A DNA stretch of 64,000 bases from Zoogloea sp. (lineage in GTDB: Bacteria > Pseudomonadota > Gammaproteobacteria > Burkholderiales > Rhodocyclaceae): positions 1-64,000 of the forward strand of contig NZ_JAKLLN010000021.1 in NCBI RefSeq assembly GCF_023150065.1. The letters are read 5' to 3'. Below the pieces are notes generated by a model. The model had not been told where the DNA came from. It did no database searches and saw nothing but the letters and a program-made list of their open reading frames with translations. Positions 51,366 to 60,843 of the stretch are shown here, in pieces. The position numbers were made by a program, and so were the translations under genes. The first letter of the stretch is position 1; each line of letters begins with the position of its first letter.

Positions 51366-52900
51366 GCGAGATAGAAAGCCGACGGATCGACCCCGAACGC
51401 GCCGGGCGGCAGGGCCCGGACGATCTCGTAGGGTTCTCCGGTGGCGCAGGCGGGGTCGTAAAGGAGATCCAGGGTCTGGGGATAGGTGCTGTGCTTCTTG
51501 TCCGGTCCGAGCAGGATCATCACCCGGGGTTTGAGACGACGGATCCGGTTCTGGGACACCACCACGGCGACCTCACCGGAATTGAGCTCCACCAGCGTAC
51601 CCACAGGATAGAGACCGATGCACTGGACGAACTGGTCCACCGTACTGACCGAGAAGCGCTTGCCCCGCAGCCCCCGGACCGCGTCCAGGGCATCCTGGGA
51701 GCTCACCGCCACTCCATAGGAACGGTCCCGGGTCATGGCACAGTAAACATCGCAGATGCCGGCAATCTCCGCCATCAGGCCCAGATCATCCCCTTTCAGC
51801 CCGGCCGGATAACCACTGCCGTCGACCCGCTCGTGGTGGCGGGCGATGATCTCCATCATCTGGGGCGTGGCGTGGGGGCAGGCTGCAAGGATGTGCAGTG
51901 AAAAATCCACGTGGGTCTTGAAGATCTCGTATTCACGGGGCGACAGGGCCCCGGTCTTGTGAAGCAGGCGCTGGGGCAGGCGCAGCTTGCCGATGTCCTG
52001 CAGCACCCCGGCCATGCCCAGGGTGGTGATCGATTCCTCGCCCAGCCCCAGGGCCCGGCCAAAGATCATCACGTGGGCGGCGACGTCGAGGGAATGGTCA
52101 TAGCTGTACTGGTCGGTCTTCTTCAGGCGCAGCAGCCACAGGAGGGCGTCCGGATTGCGGACGACGCTCAGCACCATTTCAGACACCACACCGCGCAGAC
52201 GCTCGAGATCAGGGCTCAGGTTGTTCTGGACATCCCTGGCGATCTCCGCCAGCAAGCCCTGCACCCGGGTCACCACCGGCAAGGCGTTGACGATCTCCTC
52301 GTCCAGCGACGTACTCGGCTCGACGAAGCTCATCCCCGCAGGCCCGGACGCCCCCGGGCCTGCTTCGTGGCTCGCCGCCCGCGCGCCGGGGCGGGCAGGA
52401 CGCTCGTTGTAGATGGTCACCAGCGGAAGCATGGCTGACGGCGCCGGGGTACGCCCCTCGGGAAGCCGCTCGCCGACACCTTGCTGGCGGGGTTGTCCCG
52501 CCTCGGGATAGCGCCGGAACCAGGGCGCGCCCGGCTCCTCACCCACATCCGCAGGCCGGGTCGATTCGGCCGTGAGACCCCGGAGTGACTTGAGCAGGGC
52601 GAAAAAGTCCAGGGGCTGACGTCGCTGCTCAGGCTTGACCACGAAGGACCCCAGCGTCGCCGGCTGGCGTTCCACCGCGGTGCCGACGGGCTCCGCCGGC
52701 GCGCTCCGCCAGGCATCCCCCACCGAGCGTGCGCGATCCACATAGACGAAGCGGCACACCTGCCGGATCTGCAGCAGCGTCGCCTCATCCTCAATCAGGA
52801 AACCCTGCATCAGGAAAGGCGACTCGAGCCACGGGCGATCAAGCTCCGAGACGAACATGCCAGCACGCAGGTCCTGCGCCGCCACGATTTCCTTCAACAC
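51362..52900 (-). CDS. HD-GYP domain protein, putative c-di-GMP phosphodiesterase with altered HD
   Basis: 512 residues. DUF3391 domain at 1-60, a Pro/Arg-rich linker to about 200, then HD-GYP. The GYP part is intact (H-H-E-R-V-D-G-S-G-Y-P at 355-365) and other metal-site residues look present (H269, H330), but the HD pair reads Q301-D302 in V-L-Q-D-I-G-K. Loss of that metal-binding His may lower or change activity. Overlap with the EAL gene shows joint translation. Confidence 0.88.
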   Translation of the reverse strand: MLKEIVAAQDLRAGMFVSELDRPWLESPFLMQGFLIEDEATLLQIRQVCRFVYVDRARSVGDAWRSAPAEPVGTAVERQPATLGSFVVKPEQRRQPLDFFALLKSLRGLTAESTRPADVGEEPGAPWFRRYPEAGQPRQQGVGERLPEGRTPAPSAMLPLVTIYNERPARPGARAASHEAGPGASGPAGMSFVEPSTSLDEEIVNALPVVTRVQGLLAEIARDVQNNLSPDLERLRGVVSEMVLSVVRNPDALLWLLRLKKTDQYSYDHSLDVAAHVMIFGRALGLGEESITTLGMAGVLQDIGKLRLPQRLLHKTGALSPREYEIFKTHVDFSLHILAACPHATPQMMEIIARHHERVDGSGYPAGLKGDDLGLMAEIAGICDVYCAMTRDRSYGVAVSSQDALDAVRGLRGKRFSVSTVDQFVQCIGLYPVGTLVELNSGEVAVVVSQNRIRRLKPRVMILLGPDKKHSTYPQTLDLLYDPACATGEPYEIVRALPPGAFGVDPSAFYLA

Positions 52901-52954
52901 ACCCTCCGTCCAAGCATTTCAGCTCCGCAACACTTCACCGCAGTCGACGTGGAT

Positions 52955-53992
52955 TTACGGCGCCGGGTTTGGAAACTGGAGATGAACCGCCTCAATCTCC
53001 CGCAGCACTCCGGCATCCAGGCGCAGCTCGCAAGCATCGAGATTGGCTTCGAGCTGGGCCAGGGTGGTCGCCCCGACGATCACGCTGCCCACAAAGGGCT
53101 GGGAAGCGACAAAACCGATCGCCAGCTCGGTCGGCGTCATTCCGTGCTGCCGTGCCAGGGCAGCATAGGCCGCCACGGCCGGCTGCACGCCGGGTTTGTC
53201 ATAGCGCTGCCCAAAACCCGGAAACAGGGAGATCCGCCCCGGCGCCGCGGGGTTGTCGAGATACTTGCCGCTCAGGTGCCCGAAGCCCAGCACCGAATAC
53301 GGCAGCAGGCTGACCTGCTCGCGAAAGCACACTTCCGACATGGATTGCTCGAACACCCGGTTGAGCAGATTGAAGGCGTTCTGCACGGATACGACCCGGG
53401 GCAAGCCCAGCGTGTCTGCCACCCGCAGGAAGGACATCAGGCCCCAGGGGTGCTCGTTGGACAGGCCCACGTAGCGGATCTTGCCCTCCTTCACCAGCTC
53501 GGCAAGAGCCTCGAGCTGCTCCTCGATGGGGGTCGCCGGCCGCTCGCCCTCCGGATCGAAGCGCCACTGCCCGAACATGGGCTGATTGCGGGCCGGCCAG
53601 TGCAGCTGGTACAGATCGATGTAATCGGTGCCCAGCCTGACCAGGCTGGCCTCGACCGCCGCGCGGATGTTGGCGCGGTCGAGGGAGGCCGGACCGCCGC
53701 GGATCCAGGCCATGTTGCGCCCCGGCCCCGCCACTTTGGTCGCCAGCACCACGCTGTCCCGAGGGCGCCCGCGCAGCCACGATCCGACGATGGACTCGGT
53801 GTGGCCATAGGTATCGGCCCGGGTCGGCACCGGGTACATCTCGGCTGCGTCGATGAAATTCACCCCCCGCGCAAACGCGGCATCCAGCTGGGCGTGGGCC
53901 TCGGCCTCGGGGTTCTGCTGGCCGAAGGTCATCGTGCCCAGGCATACGGAAGACACCCGCAGATCGCTGGTGCCAAGATTGCGGAGCTCCAT
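52955..53992 (-). CDS. tas: NADP(H)-dependent aldo-keto reductase, Tas-like
   Basis: 345 residues from the ATG at 53992, close to E. coli Tas (346). The open frame continues upstream but in Pro/Gly-rich non-coding composition. AKR features: M-E-L-R-N-L-G-T-S-D-L start, F-I-D-A-A-E-M-Y-P near 45-53 (catalytic Asp and Tyr), Lys in A-T-K-V, and D-Y-I-D-L-Y-Q-L-H-W near 125-134 (catalytic His). NADP-binding region near V-G-A-T-T. Substrate unknown. Confidence 0.9.
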   Translation of the reverse strand: MELRNLGTSDLRVSSVCLGTMTFGQQNPEAEAHAQLDAAFARGVNFIDAAEMYPVPTRADTYGHTESIVGSWLRGRPRDSVVLATKVAGPGRNMAWIRGGPASLDRANIRAAVEASLVRLGTDYIDLYQLHWPARNQPMFGQWRFDPEGERPATPIEEQLEALAELVKEGKIRYVGLSNEHPWGLMSFLRVADTLGLPRVVSVQNAFNLLNRVFEQSMSEVCFREQVSLLPYSVLGFGHLSGKYLDNPAAPGRISLFPGFGQRYDKPGVQPAVAAYAALARQHGMTPTELAIGFVASQPFVGSVIVGATTLAQLEANLDACELRLDAGVLREIEAVHLQFPNPAP

Positions 53993-54191
53993 GAGCACTC
54001 TCCAGATCATAAAAAAGGCTGCCCCACCGCCCACGGCTCCAACAGGAGCCCGTGCCCGGGGCAGAAAGGCAGCGGGCCGCGATCGGTTATCATGCCCACC
54101 GCAGGCAAGCGCCACATTACGCATCAAGACGGGCAAACAGTCTCTGCCCCGGATTCTACACACCCACCGTCCCCTTCAGCCCCCTCAGCCC

Positions 54192-55280
54192 ATGCAGCCC
54201 GCCCCTACGCCCTGCCTTTCCGTTGGCATTCTGGTCCAATGCCGCCCCGGGTTCGAACCCGATGCCAGCCTTGAACTGCAGGCTGCCGCCCGTGCCGCGC
54301 GCCTCGAAGGCTGCAGTGTCGACGTGGCCAACAGCGGTTTCACCCTGTTTCAATTGAACGCCCCGGTCGCCCACGACGCGCTGCGGCGGCGCTTCGATCT
54401 GTCCCGCCTGATCTTCTCGCGGCAGGCCTGCCAGCTGGTGGGCAGCATTGACGACCTTCCAGAGAAGGATCGCCTGAGCCCGCTGATGGACGCCATCACG
54501 GCTCTCGGAGAGCGCTTTTCGGCGCTGCTGCTCGAAACCCCCGACACCAACGACGGCAAGGAGCAATCCGGCTTCCTGCGCCGCTTTGGCCCCCTGCTCG
54601 ACGATGCCCTCACTCAGGCCGGGCTGCTGCGCACCGACTCCCCCCACCTGCCCCGCCTGCACGTCTTCCTGGCCAGCCCGAAGCGAGCCCTTCTCGGCAT
54701 CAGCCTGGCCAGCGAAGGCTCCGCTTGGCCAATGGGCATCCCCCGCCTGCGCATGCCCAAGGACGCCCCCAGCCGCTCCACCCTCAAACTCGCCGAGGCC
54801 ATTGCCGGCCTGCTCACCGAAGAGGAGCAGCGCGCCACGCTGCGCCCGGGCCTGCAGGCCGTCGACCTGGGCGCCTCGCCGGGGGGCTGGACCTGGCAGC
54901 TGGTGAGCCGTGGGCTGCGGGTCACCGCCATCGACAACGGTCCGATGGCCCCGTCGGTGGTGGCCACCGGGCTGCTGGAACACCTGCGGGTGGATGGTTT
55001 CACCTGGAAGCCGCGCAAACCGGTGGAGTGGATGGTCTGCGACATGGTCGAACAACCCTCCCGCATCGCCCCGCTGATGGCTGAATGGGTCGCCAGCGGG
55101 CGCTGCCGGCGCAGCATCTTCAACCTCAAACTGCCCATGAAGCGCCGCTACGACGAGGTGGAGCGCTGCCGCGCCCTGATCGACCAGCGGATGCGCGCGG
55201 GCAACATCAAATACACCTTGAGAATCAAGCATCTCTACCACGACCGGGAAGAAGTCACCTGCTATCTCACGCGGCGTTGA
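54192..55280 (+). CDS. rlmM: 23S rRNA 2'-O-ribose C2498 methyltransferase
   Basis: 362 residues from the ATG at 54192 (E. coli RlmM 366). N-terminal THUMP-like part begins G-I-L-V-Q-C-R-P-G-F-E; the Rossmann domain has the SAM motif V-D-L-G-A-S-P-G-G-W near 225-234 and D-N-G-P-M near 254. The C-terminus holds F-N-L-K-L-P-M-K-R-R-Y and H-L-Y-H-D-R-E-E-V-T, typical of RlmM. It methylates the peptidyl-transferase region of 23S rRNA. Confidence 0.94.
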   Translation: MQPAPTPCLSVGILVQCRPGFEPDASLELQAAARAARLEGCSVDVANSGFTLFQLNAPVAHDALRRRFDLSRLIFSRQACQLVGSIDDLPEKDRLSPLMDAITALGERFSALLLETPDTNDGKEQSGFLRRFGPLLDDALTQAGLLRTDSPHLPRLHVFLASPKRALLGISLASEGSAWPMGIPRLRMPKDAPSRSTLKLAEAIAGLLTEEEQRATLRPGLQAVDLGASPGGWTWQLVSRGLRVTAIDNGPMAPSVVATGLLEHLRVDGFTWKPRKPVEWMVCDMVEQPSRIAPLMAEWVASGRCRRSIFNLKLPMKRRYDEVERCRALIDQRMRAGNIKYTLRIKHLYHDREEVTCYLTRR

Positions 55281-55358
55281 CAGCAACCCGATGTATAATG
55301 CCGGACTACTCAAATGGTGCAGTGCACTAAGCGCCGCACCGCGATCGTGATCACATCC

Positions 55359-56858
55359 ATGTCGTTTTCCGAACTCGGACTCATTCCTGAAATCCTGCGG
55401 GCCGTCACTGAAGCCGGCTACACCGAACCGACCCCCATCCAGCGCCAGGCGATTCCTGTCGTGCTGGCCGGGCACGACGTCATGGGCGGTGCCCAGACCG
55501 GTACGGGCAAGACGGCGGGCTTCACCCTGCCCCTGCTCAACCGCCTGGCGCGCCATGCCAGCAGTTCGACCAGCCCCGCCCGCCACCCCGTCCGCGCCCT
55601 GATTCTGGCGCCGACACGCGAGTTGGCCATGCAGGTGTTCGAGTCGGTCAAGATGTATTCCAAACATCTGCCCCTGCGCTCCACCTGCATCTATGGCGGG
55701 GTCGACATGAACCCGCAGATCCAGGAGCTGCGCCGCGGCATCGAGATCGTCGTCGCCACCCCGGGCCGTCTGCTCGACCACGTCCAGCAGAAGACCATCG
55801 CCCTCGGCCAGGTGGAATTCCTGATCCTCGACGAAGCCGACCGCATGCTCGACATGGGCTTCATCCCCGACATCCGGCGCATCCTCGCCCTGCTCCCGGC
55901 CAACCGCCAGAGCCTGCTGTTCTCGGCCACCTTCTCCGACGAGATCAAGAAGCTCGCCGACCAGATGCTGAAGAACCCGCAGCTGGTCGAGGTGGCCCGG
56001 CGCAACATGGTCAGCGAGACCATCACCCACGTCGTCCACCCGGTTTCCAGCGGCCTCAAGCGCAACCTGTTGGCCCACATCGTGCGGCACGAGGACGAGG
56101 CCAACCAGGTGCTGGTGTTCGTGGACACCAAGTTCGCCTGCAGCCGCCTGGCCCACTTCCTGGAACGTCACGGCATTTCCGCCGACTCCATCCACGGCGA
56201 CAAGAGCCAACAGGCCCGCACCGAGACCCTCGAGAACTTCAAGTCCGGCAAAGTCCGTGTGCTGGTGGCCACCGACGTGGCCGCCCGGGGCCTGGACATC
56301 GAGGATCTGCCCTCGGTAATCAACTTCGAACTGCCCCACACCGCGGAAGACTACGTCCACCGCATCGGCCGCACCGGCCGCGCCGGCAAGTCGGGCAAGG
56401 CCGTGTCCCTGGTCAGCTCCGAAGAAAAGCATCGCCTCGCCGACATCCAGAAGCTCATCAAGCTCGAGATCAAGCAGGAGATCGTCCCTGGCTACGACCC
56501 CGAGCCCGATTTCTTCGATGCCGACGGCAGTCGCCGCCGGCGCAGCGCCCCATCCTCCCGGCCGGCCGACGGCGCCGCAGGCACGTCGGGCGGCGAGCGC
56601 GGCAAGCGCAACGAGCGCAGTGAACGCCGCCCCGAGCGCGGGGACCGGCCCGAACGCACCGAACGCGAACGCCGCCCGGAGCGCAGCCGCCAGCCCTCGC
56701 ACATCGCCGCCGACGGCTTCGACTTCAGCAAGCCCTACCAGCAGAAGGATGGCGCCGTGCCGACTGCCAGCGAAAGCAGCAGCAACGAGGCCGCCCTTCC
56801 CCAGAAGAACCAGCGCCCGATCGCCTTCCTGCTGGGGGGGCTGGGCCGCAAGCACTGA
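55359..56858 (+). CDS. rhlE: DEAD-box RNA helicase, RhlE type
   Basis: 499 residues from the ATG at 55359; an in-frame ATG at 55314 is less like the family start M-S-F-S-E-L-G-L. Motifs: Q motif [14 protein letters not shown] at 45-52, Ia P-T-R-E-L, II D-E-A-D near 155, III S-A-T, and H-R-I-G-R-T-G-R (VI) near 340. The last 110 residues are Arg/Glu/Ser-rich and disordered, an RNA-binding tail. Works in rRNA maturation and RNA turnover. Confidence 0.95.
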   Translation: MSFSELGLIPEILRAVTEAGYTEPTPIQRQAIPVVLAGHDVMGGAQTGTGKTAGFTLPLLNRLARHASSSTSPARHPVRALILAPTRELAMQVFESVKMYSKHLPLRSTCIYGGVDMNPQIQELRRGIEIVVATPGRLLDHVQQKTIALGQVEFLILDEADRMLDMGFIPDIRRILALLPANRQSLLFSATFSDEIKKLADQMLKNPQLVEVARRNMVSETITHVVHPVSSGLKRNLLAHIVRHEDEANQVLVFVDTKFACSRLAHFLERHGISADSIHGDKSQQARTETLENFKSGKVRVLVATDVAARGLDIEDLPSVINFELPHTAEDYVHRIGRTGRAGKSGKAVSLVSSEEKHRLADIQKLIKLEIKQEIVPGYDPEPDFFDADGSRRRRSAPSSRPADGAAGTSGGERGKRNERSERRPERGDRPERTERERRPERSRQPSHIAADGFDFSKPYQQKDGAVPTASESSSNEAALPQKNQRPIAFLLGGLGRKH

Positions 56859-56955
56859 GCACCGCGCCAGCCCGCTGCAGGCCTCCTAGCGAATTCAGTG
56901 TATTAACGAATTCTGATAGTCTTCTCTCCGGAATGCACAACAAGGAGGAGAAAAC

Positions 56956-57558
56956 ATGAAGGGGAGATTCTTTGCAGCCGGGTTGCTGCTAGTGGCAGCC
57001 CTGCCTGCTGCGGTGCACGCGGCAGACCTGAAACGCGCTGAAGAAATCGTCGGCGGTCGCTGCTTCCTGTGCCATGGCATGGACGGCGAAGCCGCATCGG
57101 CACTGTACCCCCGCCTGGCAGGCCAGCATGCCGAGTACATCGCCAAGCAGCTGTCCGACTTCAAGACCGGCAAGCGCAAGAGCGACACCATGTCCGGCAT
57201 GGTGGGCGACCTGACCCCCGAAGAAATGAAAGCCCTCGGCAGCTTCTTCGAACAGAAGAAGCCCGGCCGCAACGGCCGTGCCGACGCCGACCTGGCTGCC
57301 GTAGGGCGCTACATCTTCACCAGGGGCAACCAGTATTCGGGCGTCGCCTCGTGCACGTCCTGCCACGGTCCCCAGGGCCATGGCACGCCCCAGCTGCCCC
57401 GCCTGGCGGGCCAGCAGCCCCTCTACCTCGAGAACCAGCTCAAGCAGTTCAACACCCGCGAGCGCAACAACGACAACGCGGTGATGCACTCCATCGCCTC
57501 CAAGCTCACCGAGCTGGAGGTCAAGGCCGTCTCGAGCTACATCTCGACCCTCGAATGA
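56956..57558 (+). CDS. Di-heme cytochrome c4
   Basis: 200 residues with a signal peptide (1-22). Two haem sites, C36-F-L-C-H40 and C133-T-S-C-H137, each in a similar cytochrome c half. Met ligands are likely in M-S-G-M near 79-82 and in D-N-A-V-M-H near 176. A soluble or membrane-attached periplasmic carrier feeding terminal oxidases. Lies tail to tail with soxF; GGAGGAG upstream. Confidence 0.93.
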   Translation: MKGRFFAAGLLLVAALPAAVHAADLKRAEEIVGGRCFLCHGMDGEAASALYPRLAGQHAEYIAKQLSDFKTGKRKSDTMSGMVGDLTPEEMKALGSFFEQKKPGRNGRADADLAAVGRYIFTRGNQYSGVASCTSCHGPQGHGTPQLPRLAGQQPLYLENQLKQFNTRERNNDNAVMHSIASKLTELEVKAVSSYISTLE

Positions 57559-57572
57559 TCCGGGCCGGATAA

Positions 57573-57610
57573 AAAGCGGGGCCGCCCTTGCAGCGGCCCC
57601 GCTTTCATTT
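57573..57610. terminator. Strong intrinsic terminator between cytochrome c4 and soxF
   Basis: A perfect 13-bp stem, AAAGCGGGGCCGC (57573-57585) and its complement (57593-57605), with a 7-base loop; TTT-C-A-TTTT follows on the plus strand and an A/T-rich end lies on the other side. It sits between the converging genes and probably serves both. Confidence 0.88.
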
Positions 57611-57621
57611 TCGGCCCGGTG

Positions 57622-58899
57622 TCAGACCAGCATGTCGGCCCAGATGTTACGGGCCCAGGCCAGGGCATACTTGCCCTCCAGCTCGTTGGCGGCGGCAGAC
57701 ACGCCCCCCGCTCCCTGCACCGGCATCACCGTCTTCTTCGCCGCGTCATACTGATGCACCGACGCCACGTGGATGACGTTCTTCGAATCCACAAAGCTGT
57801 AGCAGGTGTTCATCACCAGAGGCGTCGGGCTCGGCGCCTCGCCCGCCAGCAGGTTGAGGATGGCCGCCGCGGTCACCTTGGCATGCTGGTTCGCCATGTG
57901 GCCCGACTTGGGCATGGTCGGCGCCGGGAAGATGGCGTCACCGATCACATGCACTCCCGGCGTGCTCACCGACTCGAAACTCAACCAGTCGATATCCACC
58001 CAGCGGTTGTTGATCAGCTTGAGCCCCGACTTCGCGGCCACGTCGCCGGCGCGCTGGGGCGGCACCACGTTGAGCACGTCAGCCTTGACCTTGTCGAACT
58101 CCAGCACCGCCGTCCGGCTGGCGGCATCCACCTCGCGCAGCTCGCTGTTGGGGCGGTACTCGAGGATGCCCTTGTACTTCTCGAAGGCCTTGGTGAACAA
58201 GCCCTTCTTGGACGTGATCTCCTCGTTGGCGTCGAGCACCAGCACCTTGGATTTCGGCTTGGCCTGCTGCAGGTAGTTGGCCACCAGGCAGGCCCGCTCA
58301 TAAGGCCCCGGCGGGCAGCGATACGGCGCCTTGGGGATGGTCAGCGCATACACGCCGCCGTCCTTCATGTCCTCCAGCTGCTTGCGCAGGGCCACGGTCT
58401 GGGGGCCGGCCTTCCAGGCATGCAGCACCGCTTCACGGGCCGCCTCGCTCTCCAGCCCAGGCACCTGGTCGTACATGAACTCGATGCCCGGTGACAGCAC
58501 CAGCCGGTCGTAGGACAGCACCCCGCCCGAGGCCAGCGTCACCTTGCGCGCGGCGGCATCCACCGCCGTCACCGTGTCCTGCAGCACCTTCACGCCCCAG
58601 GTGCTGCGCAGGCCGTCGTAGCTCAGGGTGATGTCGGACATCTGCTTGTCACCGCCAATCACCAGATTCGAGATCGGGCAGGAGATGAACTGCGGGTTGC
58701 GCTCCACCAGGGTCACATCCACCCCCTGCTGGCTCCACATGCGCAGGTACTTTGCCACCGTGGCGCCACCAAAGCCGCCACCCACCACCACCACATGGCC
58801 CCGCGCCTTGGCACCCATGGCGCAGCCCGACAGCCCCGGCAGGGCCACCGCCCCACCCGCCAGCGCGGCGCCCTTCAGAAACTCACGTCGATTCCACAT
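57622..58899 (-). CDS. soxF: Flavocytochrome c sulfide dehydrogenase, flavoprotein subunit
   Basis: 425 residues from the ATG at 58899. Tat signal R-R-E-F-L-K-G at 4-10. FAD-binding V-V-V-V-G-G-G-F-G-G near 37-46, E-R-N-P motif near 66 and the FccB block I-S-C-P-I-S-N near 74. Cysteines in R-C-P-P-G-P-Y-E-R-A-C and in N-T-C-Y-S-F are candidates for the redox disulfide. It oxidises sulfide in the periplasm and passes electrons to the adjacent cytochrome. Also named fccB. Eleven bases after soxE. Confidence 0.93.
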   Translation of the reverse strand: MWNRREFLKGAALAGGAVALPGLSGCAMGAKARGHVVVVGGGFGGATVAKYLRMWSQQGVDVTLVERNPQFISCPISNLVIGGDKQMSDITLSYDGLRSTWGVKVLQDTVTAVDAAARKVTLASGGVLSYDRLVLSPGIEFMYDQVPGLESEAAREAVLHAWKAGPQTVALRKQLEDMKDGGVYALTIPKAPYRCPPGPYERACLVANYLQQAKPKSKVLVLDANEEITSKKGLFTKAFEKYKGILEYRPNSELREVDAASRTAVLEFDKVKADVLNVVPPQRAGDVAAKSGLKLINNRWVDIDWLSFESVSTPGVHVIGDAIFPAPTMPKSGHMANQHAKVTAAAILNLLAGEAPSPTPLVMNTCYSFVDSKNVIHVASVHQYDAAKKTVMPVQGAGGVSAAANELEGKYALAWARNIWADMLV

Positions 58900-58910
58900 G
58901 CTGCGCTCCC

Positions 58911-59225
58911 TCACTTGCGGGCGGCGAAGTACTCCGCCACCAGTTCGAGTTGTGCCTCGGTGTAGCCCTTGGAGATCTGATGCATGATCGTGGCCGGCTT
59001 GGCCCCCGAACGGAAATCCATCAGCTTCTGCAGCAGCTTGGCCTTGTCGGTGCCCGCCAGGGCCTCGGCCCCGGAACCCGCCACGGCCTTGCCATCGGTG
59101 CCATGGCAGTTGGCGCAGGTGGCCGCCAGATTGCGGGCCAGGTTGGGGTCGGGTTTGCCCTCGGCCTGGGCGGTGCCCAGGGCACCGAGCAGCCCCACGG
59201 CCAACATCCATCGAAACAGCTTCAT
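58911..59225 (-). CDS. soxE: Monohaem cytochrome c, SoxE/FccA-type partner of SoxF
   Basis: 104 residues, signal peptide about 1-21, a single haem motif C37-A-N-C-H41 and a probable Met ligand in T-I-M-H near 82. FccA of some phototrophs has two haems; this one has a single haem like SoxE of other sulfur oxidisers. It is the first gene of the leftward unit with soxF. GGAGGAGA precedes the ATG. Confidence 0.88.
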   Translation of the reverse strand: MKLFRWMLAVGLLGALGTAQAEGKPDPNLARNLAATCANCHGTDGKAVAGSGAEALAGTDKAKLLQKLMDFRSGAKPATIMHQISKGYTEAQLELVAEYFAARK

Positions 59226-59364
59226 ATCTCCTCCTTGGTTCCGCCGGAGCGGTGAGCAATGGGTGCGTCCTGCGTATTGTTCTCCGGAGCAGCTCGCCGC
59301 AGCAAGCCGCCATGGCCATCGATTTGCGGCCTTTTGTGCAGGCGCCGGTTATTGCAGCGCATCA

Positions 59365-59403
59365 ATATTAGCAATTGACGATATTAGTGTATGGTTATAA
59401 ATT
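59365..59403 (+). promoter_or_regulatory. Probable sox promoter with repeated ATATTAG boxes
   Basis: TTGACG (59375-59380) is a good -35; 17 bases on is TAAATT (59398-59403), or 15 bases on TATAAA (59396-59401). ATATTAG occurs at 59365-59371 and 59381-59387, 16 bp apart, flanking the -35. The 271-bp gap between soxE and soxC is the only AT-rich stretch in the sox region, so it likely holds the promoters and regulator sites for both directions. Confidence 0.55.
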
Positions 59404-59496
59404 GTTTTAGATCAAGGGGGGCGAGACCGGATCACGGCACGCAAAGACGACACCTCCTGCGATTCCAACACCTGGAGACTGAGGGAGAGACACCAC

Positions 59497-60843
59497 ATGG
59501 CCGACCAGCCAAACCCGCGCGGGCGCATTCGCCCCGCCCCCGAGAGCTTTCTGACCGAAGCGGAGATCACCGCCGTCAAGGAAGGGCGACGGGATTTTTT
59601 GCGTAACGCATTCGTCACCGCTTCTGCCGCCCTGGCAGGCAGCAGCGTCGCGAGGGCCGCCGAAGGCGACCCCAACATCCTGACCCTGCCGCCCTGGACC
59701 ACCAGCCTCGGGCAGCCCGTGGCGGCCCGACCCTACGGCCTGCCCTCCCAGTACGAGAAAGGCCTGCAACGCCGCGAATCCCCCGGCCTGACCCGCATGC
59801 CCCAGGTGTCGGTGGCCTTCACGCCGCTGCAGGGCCTGTTCGGCATCATCACCCCGTCGGGCCTCCACTTCGAGCGCCACCACCAGGGCTGGGTGGACAT
59901 CGATCCGTCCAAACACCGGCTGATGGTACACGGCACCGACGACAGCTTCCTCAAACAGCCCAAGGTCTATACGGTCGATGACATCCTCCGCCTGCCCCCG
60001 GTGTCGCGCATGCACTTCATTGAGTGCGGCGCCAACACCGGCATGGAATGGGGCAACGTCGCCGTGCCCACCGTGCAGTACAGCCACGGCATGCTGTCCT
60101 GCTCCGAATTCACCGGCGTACCCCTGCGAGTCATCCTCGAAGACTGCGGCATTGACTGGAAGAAGGCGAAATACGTGCTCGCCGAAGGCGCCGACGGCTC
60201 CTCCATGACCCGGACCATCCCCATCGAGATGGTGCAGAGCGACGAAGTGCTGGTGGCCTACGGCCAGAACGGCGAAATGCTGCGCCCCGAAAACGGCTAC
60301 CCCCTGCGCCTGGTGGTGCCCGGCGTGCAGGGCGTGAGCTGGGTCAAATGGCTGCGCCGTATCGAGGTGGGCGACAAGCCCTGGGCCACCAAGGACGAGG
60401 CCATCCACTACATCGACCTGATGCCCGACGGCCAGCACCGCCAGTACACCTCGGTACAGGAATGCAAGTCGGTGATCACCACCCCGTCCGGCGGCCAGAT
60501 CCTCCTCGACAAGGGTTTCTACAACATCTCCGGCCTGGCCTGGTCCGGCCGCGGCAAGGTCAAGCGCGTGGATGTCTCCACCGACGGCGGCATCAACTGG
60601 CGCCCGGCACGAGTGGAAGGCCCGGTCAATTCCAAGTGCCTGACCCGCTTCAACATCGACTGGGTGTGGGACGGCAAGCCCGCCATCCTGCAGTCCCGTG
60701 CCATGGACGAGACCGGCTACGTCCAGCCTGCCTACGGCCAGCTCCGCGCCGTGCGCGGCACCAAATCCATCTATCACAACAACGCCATCCAGTCGTGGAA
60801 GGTGATCGAAGGCGGGGAGGTGAGCAATGTTCAGGTTCTCTAA
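59497..60843 (+). CDS. soxC: Sulfur dehydrogenase molybdenum subunit SoxC
   Basis: 448 residues, sulfite-oxidase-type molybdoprotein. Tat signal with R-R-D-F-L-R-N at 31-37. The Mo-ligand Cys is in H-F-I-E-C177-G-A-N-T-G. C-terminal dimerisation domain with W-S-G-R-G-K-V near 348. With SoxD it removes six electrons from the sulfane sulfur bound to SoxY. First gene of the rightward operon; GAGGGAG upstream of the ATG. Confidence 0.95.
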   Translation: MADQPNPRGRIRPAPESFLTEAEITAVKEGRRDFLRNAFVTASAALAGSSVARAAEGDPNILTLPPWTTSLGQPVAARPYGLPSQYEKGLQRRESPGLTRMPQVSVAFTPLQGLFGIITPSGLHFERHHQGWVDIDPSKHRLMVHGTDDSFLKQPKVYTVDDILRLPPVSRMHFIECGANTGMEWGNVAVPTVQYSHGMLSCSEFTGVPLRVILEDCGIDWKKAKYVLAEGADGSSMTRTIPIEMVQSDEVLVAYGQNGEMLRPENGYPLRLVVPGVQGVSWVKWLRRIEVGDKPWATKDEAIHYIDLMPDGQHRQYTSVQECKSVITTPSGGQILLDKGFYNISGLAWSGRGKVKRVDVSTDGGINWRPARVEGPVNSKCLTRFNIDWVWDGKPAILQSRAMDETGYVQPAYGQLRAVRGTKSIYHNNAIQSWKVIEGGEVSNVQVL

